A stretch of DNA of 64,000 nucleotides, taken from the NCBI RefSeq assembly GCF_000003815.2, contig NC_049985.1, forward strand, positions 4,928,234 through 4,992,233. The letters run 5' to 3'. Positions within the stretch are counted from its first letter, which is position 1, and each line of letters starts with the position of its first letter. This stretch comes from Branchiostoma floridae (taxonomy: Eukaryota; Chordata; Leptocardii; Amphioxiformes; Branchiostomatidae). A model generated the notes under the pieces. That model was not told the origin of the DNA. It did not search any database and saw only the letters and a list, made by a program, of their open reading frames with translations. The position numbers were made by a program, and so were the translations under genes. Positions 13,490 through 26,379 of this stretch are shown here, piece after piece.

Positions 13490-13800
13490 CGTGATTAATG
13501 TCTGCCGAGATCTTCCGCCTTGCCGATGCGTAAATGCAGCAAGGCGTGCGCAGTTGCCATGGCAATGAGGTAAACACGGCGACGGTGACATATACGCACG
13601 CATCATTTGGGTAAGGCGTTCAGAAATCCCCCCTTAATCTGGTCCGGGCAAATTACCTTATAAAGGCATCATCAGTTCCACTGTTTTATCCCGGTCGATG
13701 GCCGCGTAGGTTCGTCAGGCATCGGGAAAGCCGTTCGGCTCCACGCATGAGCGACGCGCTTCAGATTTTATTTCCCGTGACTCATCGATATGGGCAGGTG
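13490..13800. promoter_or_regulatory. candidate cis-regulatory island with RFX palindrome
   Basis: A CpG-containing, low-repeat island. At 13,553-13,566 is GTTGCCATGGCAAT, one base from the perfect RFX palindrome GTTGCCATGGCAAC. It is the second RFX-type site in the gene-free left part of the window, the other being at 3597. Regulatory function is inferred only. Confidence 0.35.
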
Positions 13801-15390
13801 ATGCGTTCTTAGCGTCAATACTTTTCATTATGAGTGGCAGTGAAGGGTAGTGGGTATCTTTTGTTTGCAAAGTTAGTATATATGGTATACATGCATATGA
13901 TGGCTTTAAGTCATCATTGCTGTCTACATGATCTCTCTAAGCTCGTTCCAGTCAAGTGAATCTATTTGTCAGACTTGCATGTTGCTTGATGGTAAGCACA
14001 GTGCATCAGTGCGCATAGTTTATAGTTCTGATGTAGATAGTACTATTCGTCATAACATAACTCTTTTATACGCTCTCCATCACCATCAGGTTTATCATCT
14101 GTTGTTCCCTATCTCTCTAGGGTTTGATGTGCCTGCTTGACTTTGACATGCTAGATGTTCTGTTGATACCCTCATAAATTTCTTTATGTACATGTACATG
14201 TATCAGAATATAATCATAAGGCCACAATGATTTGATTACATGGATAACATCCTCTGGGCACCTCATGACTAAACTGATGAGATCGTGCAAGAAACAAAAG
14301 TTGGGGGTGGGGGGGTGGAAGTTGCCATCGTAATGAAATTTAAGTGCTCAGGAAGATTGAAAAGACAAAACACACATCTTCTTTGACTTTGGAAGACTTT
14401 GCTCATACATAGTTGTATACAATCATGGGGAAACTATTATGATAAGAAATAGCAGTCTATGACATTGGTATCCATTTTGCCGTTTTACAATTGACAGTAT
14501 ATTTGCTCATTTTACGACTTCTTTGTACGATTTACAGTTTAGTCGTAAACCTTTTGAGGAAAATTTATGCATGCACTGTTGTCATCCATATGAATTCAGT
14601 CTGGCCTAATGATTAGATACTGCAGAAACAGTTCAGGGCAGTATATCCCGAGCTGTTGTATTCTATGTGACATTTACAGAAAGTTTGTTATGACACACAC
14701 TGTCTGGAAGTCTCTTCTAGAAGCAATTACAGGTGTCAGCATGTAGTAATTACGACACCATTGGGATTACGTTAACATTTGAAAAGGCCACACATTACGT
14801 GAACGTGATGTTCAAATGTTGAAAGGTATCTTGTCTCAGACTCAATATACTTAGTGCGGCTTCTGTAAAAGTTTTTAGGTCTTATTGAATCAGATGTTGT
14901 CCTTCGAAATAGTTTCCATGCCGATTGTAATTTGTGATACTTCTTCCAGTATTTATGGTTGCTTGTTTCAAATATATGCTTCGGAACCTGTTTTGTGGGT
15001 TCTGTAAATGCGGATATTTTTGCAGGAATTTAAATTTGCAGTAGGAGCAGAATGTAGGTTTTTGTAATGTGATAAGTTGGCAGTTGAAGGCTGTAAAAAC
15101 ACATATTTGTAGTGTCATAAATTTTGCAGTGGAGAGGTACATGTAGCATCAACTGACAACTCTCATAATTCTACCAGTTGCCTTAATATCACCACATGAT
15201 GAGAAAAATACATGAAGTTAAAGTGATTCAGAGATGCACCAATGTATCAGTGACCCTGTGGTATATAAACTTTAGATATAAAGCCTCTGTAAGTATATCA
15301 ACTTTTTTATATGCGCTATTATAGCACCTGGGGGAAATATGAGAGTTGATGTTACCTTGAAAAGAGAAGGCATGGCAAACCTTTCGAGAT
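13801..15390. other. no gene recognised
   Basis: AT-rich sequence with short frames only. A G-run sits near 14,309. The minus-strand frame at 14,882-15,142 reads through a degenerate MITE-like stretch and is not credible coding sequence. Confidence 0.45.
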
Positions 15391-15596
15391 ACTGTAAATG
15401 CATGGAGTTCGTGGAGATTTAATTTCGCGGTAGCGGAAAAATGGACTTTTCGCGGTTGTTTTAATTTCGCGGTAGCACCATGCACTGTAGTTGCTCTTCT
15501 GGAAAAATGTGCGTGGTGGTTTTAAATCCGCAGTGAAGCGTTCGCCGCGAAAACCGCAAACATTAAACCACCACAAAAGTTTCTGCATTTACGGTA
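15391..15596. mobile_element. MITE of the TACTGTAAAT family, copy 1
   Basis: The left end TACTGTAAATGCAT and the right end ATGCATTTACGGTA-like sequence are inverted. The interior has the family's hallmark blocks 'tttcgcggtagcgg' and 'ccgcgaaaaccgcaaacatt'. Further copies lie at 22,050, 30,798, 31,482 and 39,845, with remnants at about 24,870-25,203 and 49,985-50,160. It is non-coding and non-autonomous. Confidence 0.8.
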
Positions 15597-15895
15597 TATA
15601 GTATGACAACTGCTTTGGATAGCAGCAGTGCCAACCTGTGCCCACATGTGTTTTTTGTAAGCCTACACTCCTACAACAACAGGTTGCCTGGAGTGTGTGC
15701 AATGTTGGACTGTTCAGAATATACGGCACAGGGGAGGCTAGCAGCAGTACTGTACAGTTCTCTCTCTCAGTGATATCACTGGGTAGTCATTTTCTTGTTG
15801 GGGGAGTTTCAGTATTAGTCTTTGGGAAATAAGAAAGTTGGCTATGTTTTGACTGTTAAGGGGAGGCCACAGGGGAGGCCAATGGCAATTCTCAC

Positions 15896-15998
15896 TTTCT
15901 CTCTCTCTCTCTCCCTTTCTCTCTCTCTCTCTCCCTTTCTCTCTCTCTCTCTCCCTTTCTCTTCTCTCTCTCCCTTTCTCTCTCTCTCTCTCTCTCTC
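15896..15998. repeat. CT microsatellite
   Basis: About 100 bases of (CT)n with regular 'ccctttct' interruptions. It produces a spurious Ser/Leu-rich open frame. Confidence 0.95.
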
Positions 15999-16160
15999 CG
16001 TAATTCGTAGGGAAGCTATTTCATATTACGTAATTCGTAGTGGGATGAAACGTTGGTAGCCTTCGTGAATTGAACATAAAGCGTAGTCAGCCATCCCGAA
16101 TTTAGCGTAAATCGTTGTCAGGACCCCCCATGCAGACCCTCTTAGATCTTTCATTCCCCC
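15999..16160. repeat. dispersed repeat fragment ('gtaattcgtag' type)
   Basis: Contains 'gtaattcgtag' twice, then 'ttagcgtaaatcgttgtc', 'ggacccccc' and 'atgcagaccctc'. A related fragment in the same order lies at 22,696-22,830, so this is one copy of an interspersed family. I cannot assign a class. Confidence 0.65.
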
Positions 16161-19100
16161 CTACCCTTTGCAGGACTAATACCCAATGGTCTGTCCCGTT
16201 GTTTGTGGGTGCTCGAGTCGTTAGCTGTGGTTGCCATGACCTCTGCTTTAGATGCCAGCGACTCTCCTGACGTCCACCACATCAGAAGACAGAAGATGAA
16301 TGTCCCTTGGTTTGGCAGTTGACTCTAAAGGCAACTGCTTTTATCGATCCCTCAAACTTAAGTGTCTGATCGAAACGGCAGCTGCATTTGCATCTCCCTT
16401 CAAGCCTGACATGCTGTAGGATGGGGCGCAATCTAGTTTTTTTCCTTGGGGTTGAAGAATCGGAAATGAGGATGCCACAAGACCAGGGTGTCCATAGATC
16501 TTTCTACAGATCAAAATCAAACTACAGTCCAAAAAGTTACTAGTACCTGCTTGCAAATGGAGGTATTGTTTTCAGTCTGTGTGTTTGTGTTAGTGTGTGT
16601 CTGTAGTTATCTGAATATGGTAGAATGACAGGATGTGAGGTAGAAGATGGTATAACCAGAGACTGGCATGATAGGAAGGAGTTGGCTTCTTCCGTTTCCA
16701 AAGTTGGTCCCATGAGCACGCAAAACCACATATACCAAACAACTTTGACAGAACATTTATGAAGGTTACACGTCCAGCCAAGTAATATTTAATGGCATTT
16801 CTAATCTCTAAAACCGGCAAATAAGACAAAATATTTAACACATCTCTTAAACACTTGCATTACAAGCTGTTGGCTAGGATGTCAATGCTTGTAAATTGGA
16901 TTGAATAAGGCTAGAAGGTATTATTATTGATCTTTCCCCCTCAAACCTGTTGTCTTGCTGCAGGCAGTCAGGGAGGGCATTCATCAAGTGGTGTGAGATT
17001 AGATATCCTGTCAGGAATCTCTGTTATAACTTATGTGGCTCCAATTATGGTCAAGGACAGGTGAAGGAAGATTATGTAGGAGTTATCGTTATAGATTGGT
17101 GCTACTGGCTGTGCTTTGTAAATCAAAAGAAATTGTTTGTATTGATTAGGGAGTAGGGCATATGAACTAGGTTAGGTTTTCACCTTTTTGTCAAGGAAGG
17201 TTCACTTGTATACTGGTATGTCAACTTTATTGTGCAGTTTCTTGTTGATACCTTCCAAATCCTGAGAGACTTTATTTATTAATTAATCGCGTTTACCTAA
17301 TCGGCCAAGATTCCTCTAATGTTTTACGGCTTTTACAAGAAAAAGAAGAAATGTTCTAATTTTGGAATGAGCCATCCATTTGAGTTTTGATTGGAGTCTT
17401 GTGAGGCATATGCTTAAGTTTTAAAATAGTGAAATTGAAGATTTCTACCAAGAGATATGGTCATAAACAAAATTATGAATCTATTATCATATTGATCATT
17501 TGTCTTACCATACCCCCACTCAGTCAACCTCTGATGTTAATGATCTGTCCCCAGCACTGCTTGCTGCTTGATGAACTGATCACAGAATCATGAGAGACTT
17601 TATTGAATTAGACCGACCGAATTCCCTCCCGTCATAAGGAAGGTAAATGCTTTTAAATGTTGACTTCAAAGCCCCTTGACTGTTACAGACAATTCTCCTC
17701 CATCTTGTACAAAGATGGAAGAGAATTCAACAAATCCTGACCACAAAGGAAGCATTTTCAGGCTCTGTTTTTGACTGTTATTGATATTTTTCCAATTTAG
17801 ACAATGCGTAACATGTAAAAGTATGACTTAAAAGACAACAAAGTACACAAAAAGGTAAGAAAATTTATTCTTTATCTCTGAAATTCATTGAGTAATCTTT
17901 CAAAACCCGCAGTGTTGCACTGGTGCCGCAAGTGCGCACTGAAATACCACCTTTAGACATTTTAGTTGTCAACGTCAAAGCCCCTTGACTGTTACAGACA
18001 ATTCACATCCACCTTGGAACAAATCCTGACCACAAATGAAGCGTTTTCTTGCACAGTTTTTTTGTGGGTAAGACATACCCCTACCCGGAGTATCGCTGGA
18101 CAGTCCCCAGGCGGGCGGCCTCTCAGGTGGCCTGAAGAATAACATTTGAAATTTAAATGACATGTGCTGGACTTGGCACAGGAGCCCGACCCACTCATAA
18201 CTCAGCGAGCAGGGGTGCTTTTGTGCGTGCATGGGCCTGGTGGTACGGAGAGAGAGCTCTGCGAGTGCTTGTCAAGTGGTGAACGTCCCGCGGAGTGTCT
18301 GATCAGCGCCAATGGGCTGGCTGGCTGGCTCTTTTGTGAGTCGTCTGTGACTTCGTTCACCCTTTCATTCACTGTGTTCTGTCTGCAGTCACCATCTTTA
18401 GAATTCTGACTGAGGTTTGTATCTTCAAGCAAGGATAAGTTTCTCTTGTGGCTTGTAATATGTGCTTGTTGTATTCCAATAATCTCTGGCAAGCCAGGAA
18501 GGATAATAAGGTGGATTGGGGGAGGACATTCCTTGCTGCCACATTCTCAGATGTAAGTAATTTCTTGAGGTACACTCCTACCTTTCTTAGATATCTACCT
18601 ATAATCCCTGAGACATGGAACTATGTGGTTCTGGTACCTTGGAAATGATATGTCAGACGTTTAAGATACTCGACCAATTTGTAACTGGTAACTTAATTAC
18701 TATATTTTTTGCGTGGGATGCTATTATGATTTCATACTGGTCTTCTTTGTTATGATTTATTGATATTATGGCAGATGTCAAAGAGCTATACTAGTAGAAC
18801 TTCACCATTTGGCTCTGCCTGCGGTGTTTTCTTTGTTTTCAATGCAATTCTGTTGATAGGTACTGTCTGTATTGTACTTAACATCTCTTACAGGTCAGGT
18901 GTATTATTTCTCGGGTCGGCAGAGTGTTTGCTATTTTTTCTGAGGAAGAACGAATGATATGTGGTACTTAAAAGAGATTTAAGCCACCCCATGTCTGTAC
19001 TTGTTTTGCATCGGTGCCAGACAGACCGTAATGACCAAAGCCTGCTTCAAGTTTCTCTTCATCATTTGGTCTAATAAAAGACAAATGTGCCATCACTCCC

Positions 19101-20080
19101 TCAGACTAGAAAGCTCTGCGAATCCAGGTTTTGTGAGCTGCCATGGCATCAGTAAAATGATATTACCCAGTAAAATGATATTTACACCTTTAGCCCCCCA
19201 TGTAGGACATGATTTGTTAGATGGTAGCTAGAATGACATGGGTGGGCATGTACATGTACCGGGTATGTGCCTTTGTTGATAGGCAACACCTGTAAAATAT
19301 AAGCTTTAGATTCCCCGCTGTGAAATTGGACTCTGTTGTGAACTTGAAACCGCCGTGCTGTCAAACGTTCTGTTCAAGGTGGCTTTAACAGATAAGTTAT
19401 GATATATTAAATACTAATCCTTCTGACATACCATTCCAGGGAAATCATTGAAAATACAGTAATCTTGTATATCACTGTACTTGTAGTTATTAAATCTTGT
19501 ACATCTCTGCTTATACTTGTCATACCGGTAGTAGATGGTACACATTTCAGGCTACTTGATGTGATTTGAGACAACTATTTAATAACAATATATGGCCCAT
19601 TTGTAATACTGTACGTCTTAAAATGTTTACAGTTGTTTAATTTTCATCTTTCGCTACCTGTTTTGCTCAACAACTTAGAAAAACACTGCAGAAAAACTCT
19701 TTGCCATTCTAACCTTCTTTTTTAATCTCGAAATTGAATTTTAAAACCACACGAAAATAAATGAATTTTACTATAAATTTACGTGTTAAGTTTCTGTCAG
19801 GAAAATTGCCTTGCGAGGTTGTTAAGGTTTTTTCCATCCACATGTATATGTCGTCTGTGTTTAAATTGTTGAGCAGAAGTATGCGCTCAAGGGGTGGGCT
19901 GCCTTTTATCTAGGCAGAGCACAGCCTGGCAGAAAACTGATAGGCTTCCCAGGCAGCGTGGCTGTGCAGTTGCTAACGCTTTGATGTTGGAATCCAAAAT
20001 TGCTTGCCTTGTTAGACTCACACCCTACTTGTTGAGTGATTGCTAATTGTCGGTGGCTGTCTATGATAGTAATTCTCACT
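16161..20080. other. no gene recognised; one local duplication
   Basis: No supported gene. 'aagccccttgactgttacag' occurs at about 17,670 and 17,978, each followed by 'caaatcctgaccacaaa', marking a duplicated segment about 310 bp apart. Open frames at 17,975-18,492 overlap on both strands with no family resemblance. Confidence 0.5.
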
Positions 20081-20700
20081 ATGAAGTCAGAAACATTAGA
20101 GTGGTGCAACCCGTAATTATGTACAGGGTGGGGTATAATCACTATCGCTCATTGAAAACGTCTAGCTTTGTGCATTACCGTAAAGCTTAGAATGCTTTGG
20201 ATTGTGTAAATTTTTACTTTTTATGACACCGCGAATGTTCCTTTGTAAAGTATCACTGCCATGCTACAGAACTGTTTGAATCCCAATCTTGAAACATGGC
20301 AACATACCTATAATTATGTACAGGGTGGGGTATAATCACTATCGCTCATTGAAAACTAGCATTGTGGATTACCGTAAAGCTAAAAATATTTCGGATGCTG
20401 TTATTATTTACATAAGCCACGTATAGCGGAGAGAAGCATATAACTCCAGTTAAAAACTCTGAGGAAGATGTCTGACAGTCATTGAAACATTAGCAGGTAA
20501 GATAAACTGTAAGTTTGAAGAAAACTCTACTATCCCATGACCTACCAACCTGTTGAAATTATTCGCCGGAGGTGTTGATTTTTACTTTTTATGACACCGC
20601 GAATTTGCGTTTGTAAAGTATTACTACAGTATTACGACAGAACTGTTTCAATCACAAACTTGAAACACGGCAACGACCTCCTCTATACTTGCAAAATAAA
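20081..20700. repeat. interleaved local duplications
   Basis: 'acagggtggggtataatcac' occurs at about 20,122 and 20,320. 'tttttactttttatgacacc' occurs at about 20,211 and 20,578. The interleaving suggests repeated segmental duplication of one region. Confidence 0.75.
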
Positions 20701-22049
20701 GTCACCCAAATGATTAAAGAGTCTTTTTACACAACCAATGCTTTATTCTCAGTGATGTATCAACCTGATCAAACTATTTTCAAAAGTCACCCAAAATGAA
20801 TGAACTTACAGTGACACTTTTCACCTGTGTGTGTAGGTAGAAGGGCAGCCTCTTTGTAAGATCAAAGATCTCCCTCTGTACTCCAATTATCTACCCTTTT
20901 CTAGGCAATACCCCTTAATTGGCCTGGCCTACAACGTGGTTTTACAGAAGTGAGGTGATGAGAGGGCTTAGGTCGGGTACTATATAATTATACCCCGGTT
21001 ATTACTGCCATAGACCAGGTGTGCGGAGTCAGGCAACTAAACCAGTATAAGGACAAACAGACTAAAGGTCCCTGTTTTGTACCACTCCGGTCGAGCAAAC
21101 ACACAGAACTTGACTTTGGTGAGTTTAGATTTACATTTAGACATGACCAAGGTGTAGATTATAGCTTGACAAGGTACTGCTGCCTCTCTCTAATGTTACG
21201 AAAAAGGGAGAGTGTTTGGAAATGTTTTTCTGTTAAAACTATTCTTCCACCAGTAAGTGGTTTCAGAATTTGTGAGGAACCAAGAAAAAGGTAAAGTCAT
21301 TTAAACTGGAAATGAGCAAACACTGTATTTGTAGAAACAGAAACAACTACGAGTGCTCTTGTTAAATGTTAGAAAGCCCGATTAGATATCGGATACATCT
21401 TCAATATATTTCCTCGCGTACATAGCAAACCACTAATATAAAGGAAAATGTGCCAATGAATAGTCATGTCTGCTAAACTTCCTGCTATGACTTCTGTAGT
21501 CTAGCTTACCTTTTGTATCATTAGCTGAATAGTCCCCGCAATTATGACATGCAGTGTGTTTTAGTATATGCCAAGCTGTATAGGCCCCGATTTCTGAGTC
21601 ATAAACATGATCCGACTTGAAAGAACGTGATTCGCGACTCCATTACATGTAATGTAAGTTATACCAACATGAGACCAACTTAATCTGGTTAAACGCGAGA
21701 CTGTCTGTCCCATGATTCCATCTTCATAAATTTTTCAGGAACGATGGGGTAAGTATCCCCAAGGCAGTAGCTTTAGACAGAAATCAGTTTATTAAATCGT
21801 AAGAGTGATGTTTCACTTATGATGCTTGGGTGCACATAGAACTAGCATCCTCTTGAGAATATAATCTGCAAAGTCGTTTTTTTCATTAGATGTGACGTGA
21901 TTGAAATGCATTATTATAGGAATAATGTATGTTTGCATAACCTTGGGGCGCTAGTCCATGATTGTTACTTCCAACAGTTCAGACCCAAGCCTGGAATCCA
22001 TCTTATTCCATCCTCAGGTCCCTACAATTGTTTCCATGCAGAATACATC
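20701..22049. other. no gene recognised
   Basis: Short open frames only, including one of 91 codons at 21,019-21,294 with no recognisable domain and no conserved splice context. Nothing else seen. Confidence 0.45.
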
Positions 22050-22246
22050 TACTGTAAATGCAGAAACTTTCGCGTTGGTTCAATGTTCACGGTTTTCGCC
22101 ACTTAAAACCACTGCAAACATTTTTCCATGGTAGTAAGACTTACTAAGAGACTATGGTGCATGGTGCTACCGTGAACCACTGCGAAAAGTCATTTTTCAC
22201 GCTACCGTGAAATTAACTCCCCATGAACTTAGATGCATTTACAGTA
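22050..22246. mobile_element. MITE of the TACTGTAAAT family, copy 2 (reverse orientation)
   Basis: Starts TACTGTAAATGCAGAAAC and ends GATGCATTTACAGTA. The interior 'gctaccgtgaa' blocks are the reverse complement of the 'cgcggtagc' blocks in copy 1. Confidence 0.8.
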
Positions 22247-22695
22247 ATCTGGCACCCAATCTCATTTATATTTTCGTCCTTTTAGTTTAACTTTAAGGTC
22301 CTGTATTATTTCAGGAATTGAATATTTTTTCAGACGGAGTCATTGTAACTTGCCTATAGATATTTTACATTTATCGGGATATTTAAATGGCTATTGTTTC
22401 TCTATAAACTGATTCCAGACTGCTCTCCAGGGAAATGAAGAAAGTAGCATTTACAGAGCTAGACCAGGATGGATTCCAGGCTATTACAGACCTGGATTAG
22501 AGACAATTTGTTGGAGACCTTGACTGGCTTGACCTATCCAGCTGGTATTTATCTGCACATCTAGTTCAATTACAGTGTAGTCATTATGGAGCGGCATCCC
22601 TTTTGCGCACCCTTCCTCTGTTAGCGCCTACAATTTATATGAGGGTCTGGCCTTTTTAATATCCTGTAATTCAAAGGAAAAGCAATCTTAGTATC

Positions 22696-22830
22696 GTAAT
22701 TCGTTGCGAGATGACCGCATTTTGTGTAATTACCTTCCTTGGTTTTAGCGTAATACGTAGGTTTCTTCCAATTTCAGCGTAAAGTGTTGTCTGGACCTCC
22801 GATGTCTCATGCAGAACCTCTGACGTCTTC
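22696..22830. repeat. dispersed repeat fragment, second copy
   Basis: Shares 'gtaattcgt', 'tttagcgtaatacgtag', 'agcgtaaagtgttgtctgga' and 'catgcagaacctc' in order with 15,999-16,160, so it is the same interspersed family. Confidence 0.6.
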
Positions 22831-23689
22831 TTGTGGTACAGTAGATGTACCCAGCCTATCACAAGGACCCCTCCCTCTGTACTGGGATGGTAATTTGCTT
22901 GTTGACACAGACAAAAATTTCACCCCATCCGTCCCCAAAACCCTTAACTTCAGTACATATAATTAATGATAATGTGTTTTCATAAGCTTCAACAGACTTA
23001 TTTTACCATACCAGGAAAATGTACAACATTAGATCCCAAACAATGAGAGGGACAGAAAAAAATGTAAAGTTGGAGACAGCCCAGAGATGTACCCTAGTGC
23101 TAGCAGCATGTACAAAACCACATGTACATGTGTATGATACATGTAGGACAGATAACACACAGTAGATGGATTCGCCAAGCACACGTGATGTTTGGTCGTC
23201 TGGCACGGACAGACTCTGCGGGTTTGTCCTATCCATTTGCAGGGGACTTTTCCAACCAATTAGCATCACTTGGGGAGAGACAAACGTAGGCTGTTTGGTA
23301 CTAGACTTGTGGATATTTCTGTAAACTCATTTTTTTTCACATTGATATAAGAGGAGATAGATTTTTGATGTGTCGTGCTTGTTCGAACCAGTACTACAGC
23401 ATAAAACACATGTCATGATTTAAATAAAACAGCTACAAATATTTCAAGATTTCCTGTGCATTAAAAGAAAACAATTTCTTGTATGTTGAGAATGAAAATT
23501 TGTATGTCATTTGAAAAGAAGTTGTCAAATACATCTAACAACAGACTTCTCCAAAGATTGAATTGCAAGATCAACTTACTGGTAATTGCTCAAGAAATAG
23601 GGAGACTTTCTTTTATCATTTCTGGTTAGAGCCAATAGTGCCTGATTGCTTCATACCAGTGACTCTGTGTAAAGCTCCGTAAGATGTCT
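22831..23689. other. no gene recognised
   Basis: Overlapping minus-strand frames at 23,003-23,269 lack any domain and share sequence in shifted frames. No exon-like structure is seen. Confidence 0.45.
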
Positions 23690-23960
23690 CTCCACAGCCT
23701 GTAAAAGTGACAGAAATCGGAGCCAAAGCGTTTGGCGCGAAGACTGCCAACCTTGGCTGGTGACCGGAAGGTAGCAAGGCCCTGCCTTGCCTGCATGACC
23801 CCGCCTTTCCTCGTCACTTGTATCATTTAGTTGAACCTGCCCCCTTCCCATCACAAGTACGCGTCATTCCACCGACCTTTGACCTTGGGAGGAAGGGCTG
23901 GGGTCGGATTACAGCCTCCCAAACACTGCCAGTCTATAAGACGGTGGTAATCTGAGACAG
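23690..23960. promoter_or_regulatory. candidate regulatory island with DR1 and Otx-like sites
   Basis: A GC-richer, low-repeat island. CGACCTTTGACCT at 23,873-23,885 is, on the minus strand, AGGTCA-A-AGGTCG, a DR1 nuclear-receptor site of HNF4/RXR/COUP-TF type with one mismatch. GGATTA at 23,906-23,911 and TAATCT at 23,948-23,953 are Otx/bicoid-type cores. The clustering is suggestive; regulatory activity is inference. Confidence 0.3.
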
Positions 23961-24207
23961 ACGGAAGGCCAGGATCTACCAAACACGGGCAGTTGGTGTT
24001 AGTTCAGCTAACATTGGATTTACTTGGTCAACTCTAAGTGAAGGGTGTAGTCACTACATGTCATCTATGATGAAACTGTCTTCTTCCAGTATGTTACGCT
24101 TGCTGTTGTAGCAATATCCTTATGCATTGTGCCAGGCTGCAGCCTTCCTCCAAGTGTAGATTGTAAGTAAGTGCATTGCTTTGTATTCAAATGCTTTTTG
24201 TTTTCGA

Positions 24208-24640
24208 GAAGAGCTTGTTAGCATCGCAGAGAAGTATGGTAGATATCTTCGAAAATTGCTGTCTGTTGATACTATCATTCAACTTAGAGACAGCCGTTAG
24301 TGATGACTTATTTCTTTACCGTTGTATTCTATAACATGGACTCCTAAGTACAATGTATGTGTTGAATCAAATGGTACAGCTTTAGAAAGGGTACTACATT
24401 ATTCACAGTTAGTTCTACAACTATGATCTACTGCAGTTCAAGAAATATTTCAGCCTGTCAACAACGAGGATAAGTAATGGTACACATCTTCAAAAATCAC
24501 TGTCAGCTGACAGTTCACCCTAGAGACAGCCGTTAGTAATGACTTATTTTCCTACCGTTATATGACTTAAAGTACTGAATGTATGTGTTGAGTACCGCTT
24601 AAGAAAGGTAAGCATTATTCACAGTTAGTTCTACATGTAC
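24208..24640. repeat. two-copy tandem duplication (about 220-240 bp period)
   Basis: 'tagagacagccgttagt.atgactta' and 'attattcacagttagttcta' occur in both copies (24,208-24,430 and 24,450-24,640), with indels between them. Confidence 0.85.
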
Positions 24641-24869
24641 AACTCTGCTTGGGGTGTGCCGAGGATTTCCTCCTCACACGTTCCAAGGTCAGAGAATTTA
24701 GTGGAGCATTAGGGAGGATGTTGGGTGGTATGGTGGGCATGTGCGCGGTGCAGAGGTCATGGCGTTAACAAGCAGCCTGTCCGCAGCATGCCTTTTCAGC
24801 AATGTGCAGCGCTGAGACCGTTATAACGTTCAGGTATACACATACTTTTTGTGTCGTAGACTTGTACAT

Positions 24870-25203
24870 ATGAGGGGGAAATGATCGCTGTGATTTAATT
24901 TCCCGGTTTGGAGAGAATGTAGTGTTGTGTGGTGGTTTTAAGTTCGCGGTTGAGACTGCCTTGCATGGTTTTACTACTCTCCAAGCAGGGGTTAGTCTCC
25001 TGCTGTATTTTAACGTTTTTTGGGCAATATGATCGGGCTTTCTATTTTGAACTTGCCTTGCGGCCCGAGCCTAACCTTTGCTTGGAGAGTATGGTTTTAC
25101 TGGGGGAGATGCTGTTGTTGATTTTGAGTTCACCTTGAAGAGGTCACTGTAAAAAACGCAAACATAAAACTGCCGTGAACAATTCCTCATTTTGATGTAC
25201 AGT
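24870..25203. mobile_element. TACTGTAAAT-family MITE remnant split by a second MITE
   Basis: The flanks carry family blocks ('gtggtggttttaagttcgcgg' near 24,939, 'cgcaaacataaaactgccgtg' near 25,158). The middle is interrupted by an inserted element at 24,976-25,090 with a clean target duplication. The nested order dates this family as older at this locus. Confidence 0.6.
24976..25090. mobile_element. ACTCTCCAAGCA-family MITE, copy 1, with 11-bp target duplication
   Basis: The left terminus ACTCTCCAAGCAGGGGTTA and the right terminus in reverse ACTCTCCAAGCAAAGGTTA form near-perfect inverted repeats. The sequence atggttttact is directly repeated at 24,965-24,975 and 25,091-25,101. An 11-bp duplication lies in the Mutator-like (MULE) range. 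No coding sequence is present. Copies 2 and 3 are at 55,036 and 57,474. Confidence 0.85.
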
Positions 25204-26379
25204 GATTTGAGGCAAGTCTGATAAGTTTCTGCAGGTCAAGAAATATTTCACTGCATTTTTATCAGTGACCTCTCGACTACATTGACAAACCCAAAGCACT
25301 TTCAGTAAACGCTCTGTCTTCCACCCCTTCTAGCATTGCGGTAACACACCACAATCTTAAAACACCACAAACAAATCTTGCCTCTCCTCCCACAAAATTA
25401 AGTCCCCAAGCTTAAAATTTTACGGCAGCATGTTGAAGTTGAAAGCATTTGATGCATAAGATGACATATGTGAAGTTTGGTATAACTAATTCATAAAAGT
25501 AACAGCATCTACACGTACATGAACACGTTATTACAGTTAGTTACAGGTCCCCTTGCGAAGCGTAATGGCCTCATACATTAATAAACTTGGCAGTCTGCTG
25601 GCGCGCTGTATAGAAATTGGCAATTGTCAAGGCAGTTGGTCCAGACACTGAAGGCAACACCAGACTACTAGTGTTAAACATTTTGGGCAAACCTCTGAAG
25701 CAACAACAATACAGTTAGATGTTTCTCAGACCTAATGAAAAAATGAAAGCAACAGGATTAAGATAACGATTCTATTGCAACATGGAAGGTCGTTGCATTG
25801 TATATTATTTTCATCTATCTGCCTATAATTTTTTATTTTTTCAATACTTTGAATTGTCAACTCACTGTTAATTTCACAAGTGACTAAATTCAGTAACTGT
25901 AAATTCAATAACTTTAAATTCAGTTTTCACAAGTTTGCAAAATTAGAGACTAAAGTTTGAAGTTGAAAGTTGATACAACAATGTGGTACAGTAGTAAAAA
26001 AAAAGCATGATGGAAAATAAATACCAATCGGCGATATCATGATTTTACGATGGAAAAGCCAAAGTGAAAAAACAAACATTGCAAACCTTTCAAGATTTAC
26101 AGTACCTGTACCTTCTATACTTTGCAGTCTACAGGTACATTGTACATAAGTCAGCGGAGCACTTGATGATGTGTGCAAAACCTACCACGATTAGCCACTA
26201 ATTTTCTTTCATTAGACAATACACAGATACCAGTTTCCGTAATAACTACATGCAGCTTTGACAGATCTTATCTTGAAGGAGGAATAATATTAAAAGTGCT
26301 CTAATCGAAATCTTGTTTTTGATGGAACTGATAACAGAGCACATCCCACAGCTAACAATGTGCAACAAGCCCACATGTC
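25204..26379. other. no gene recognised
   Basis: AT-rich, with short frames and degenerate MITE-like fragments (about 26,055-26,104). Nothing else seen. Confidence 0.45.

Noticed and set aside
15822-16010. Ser/Leu-rich frame
   Set aside because: Produced by the CT microsatellite.
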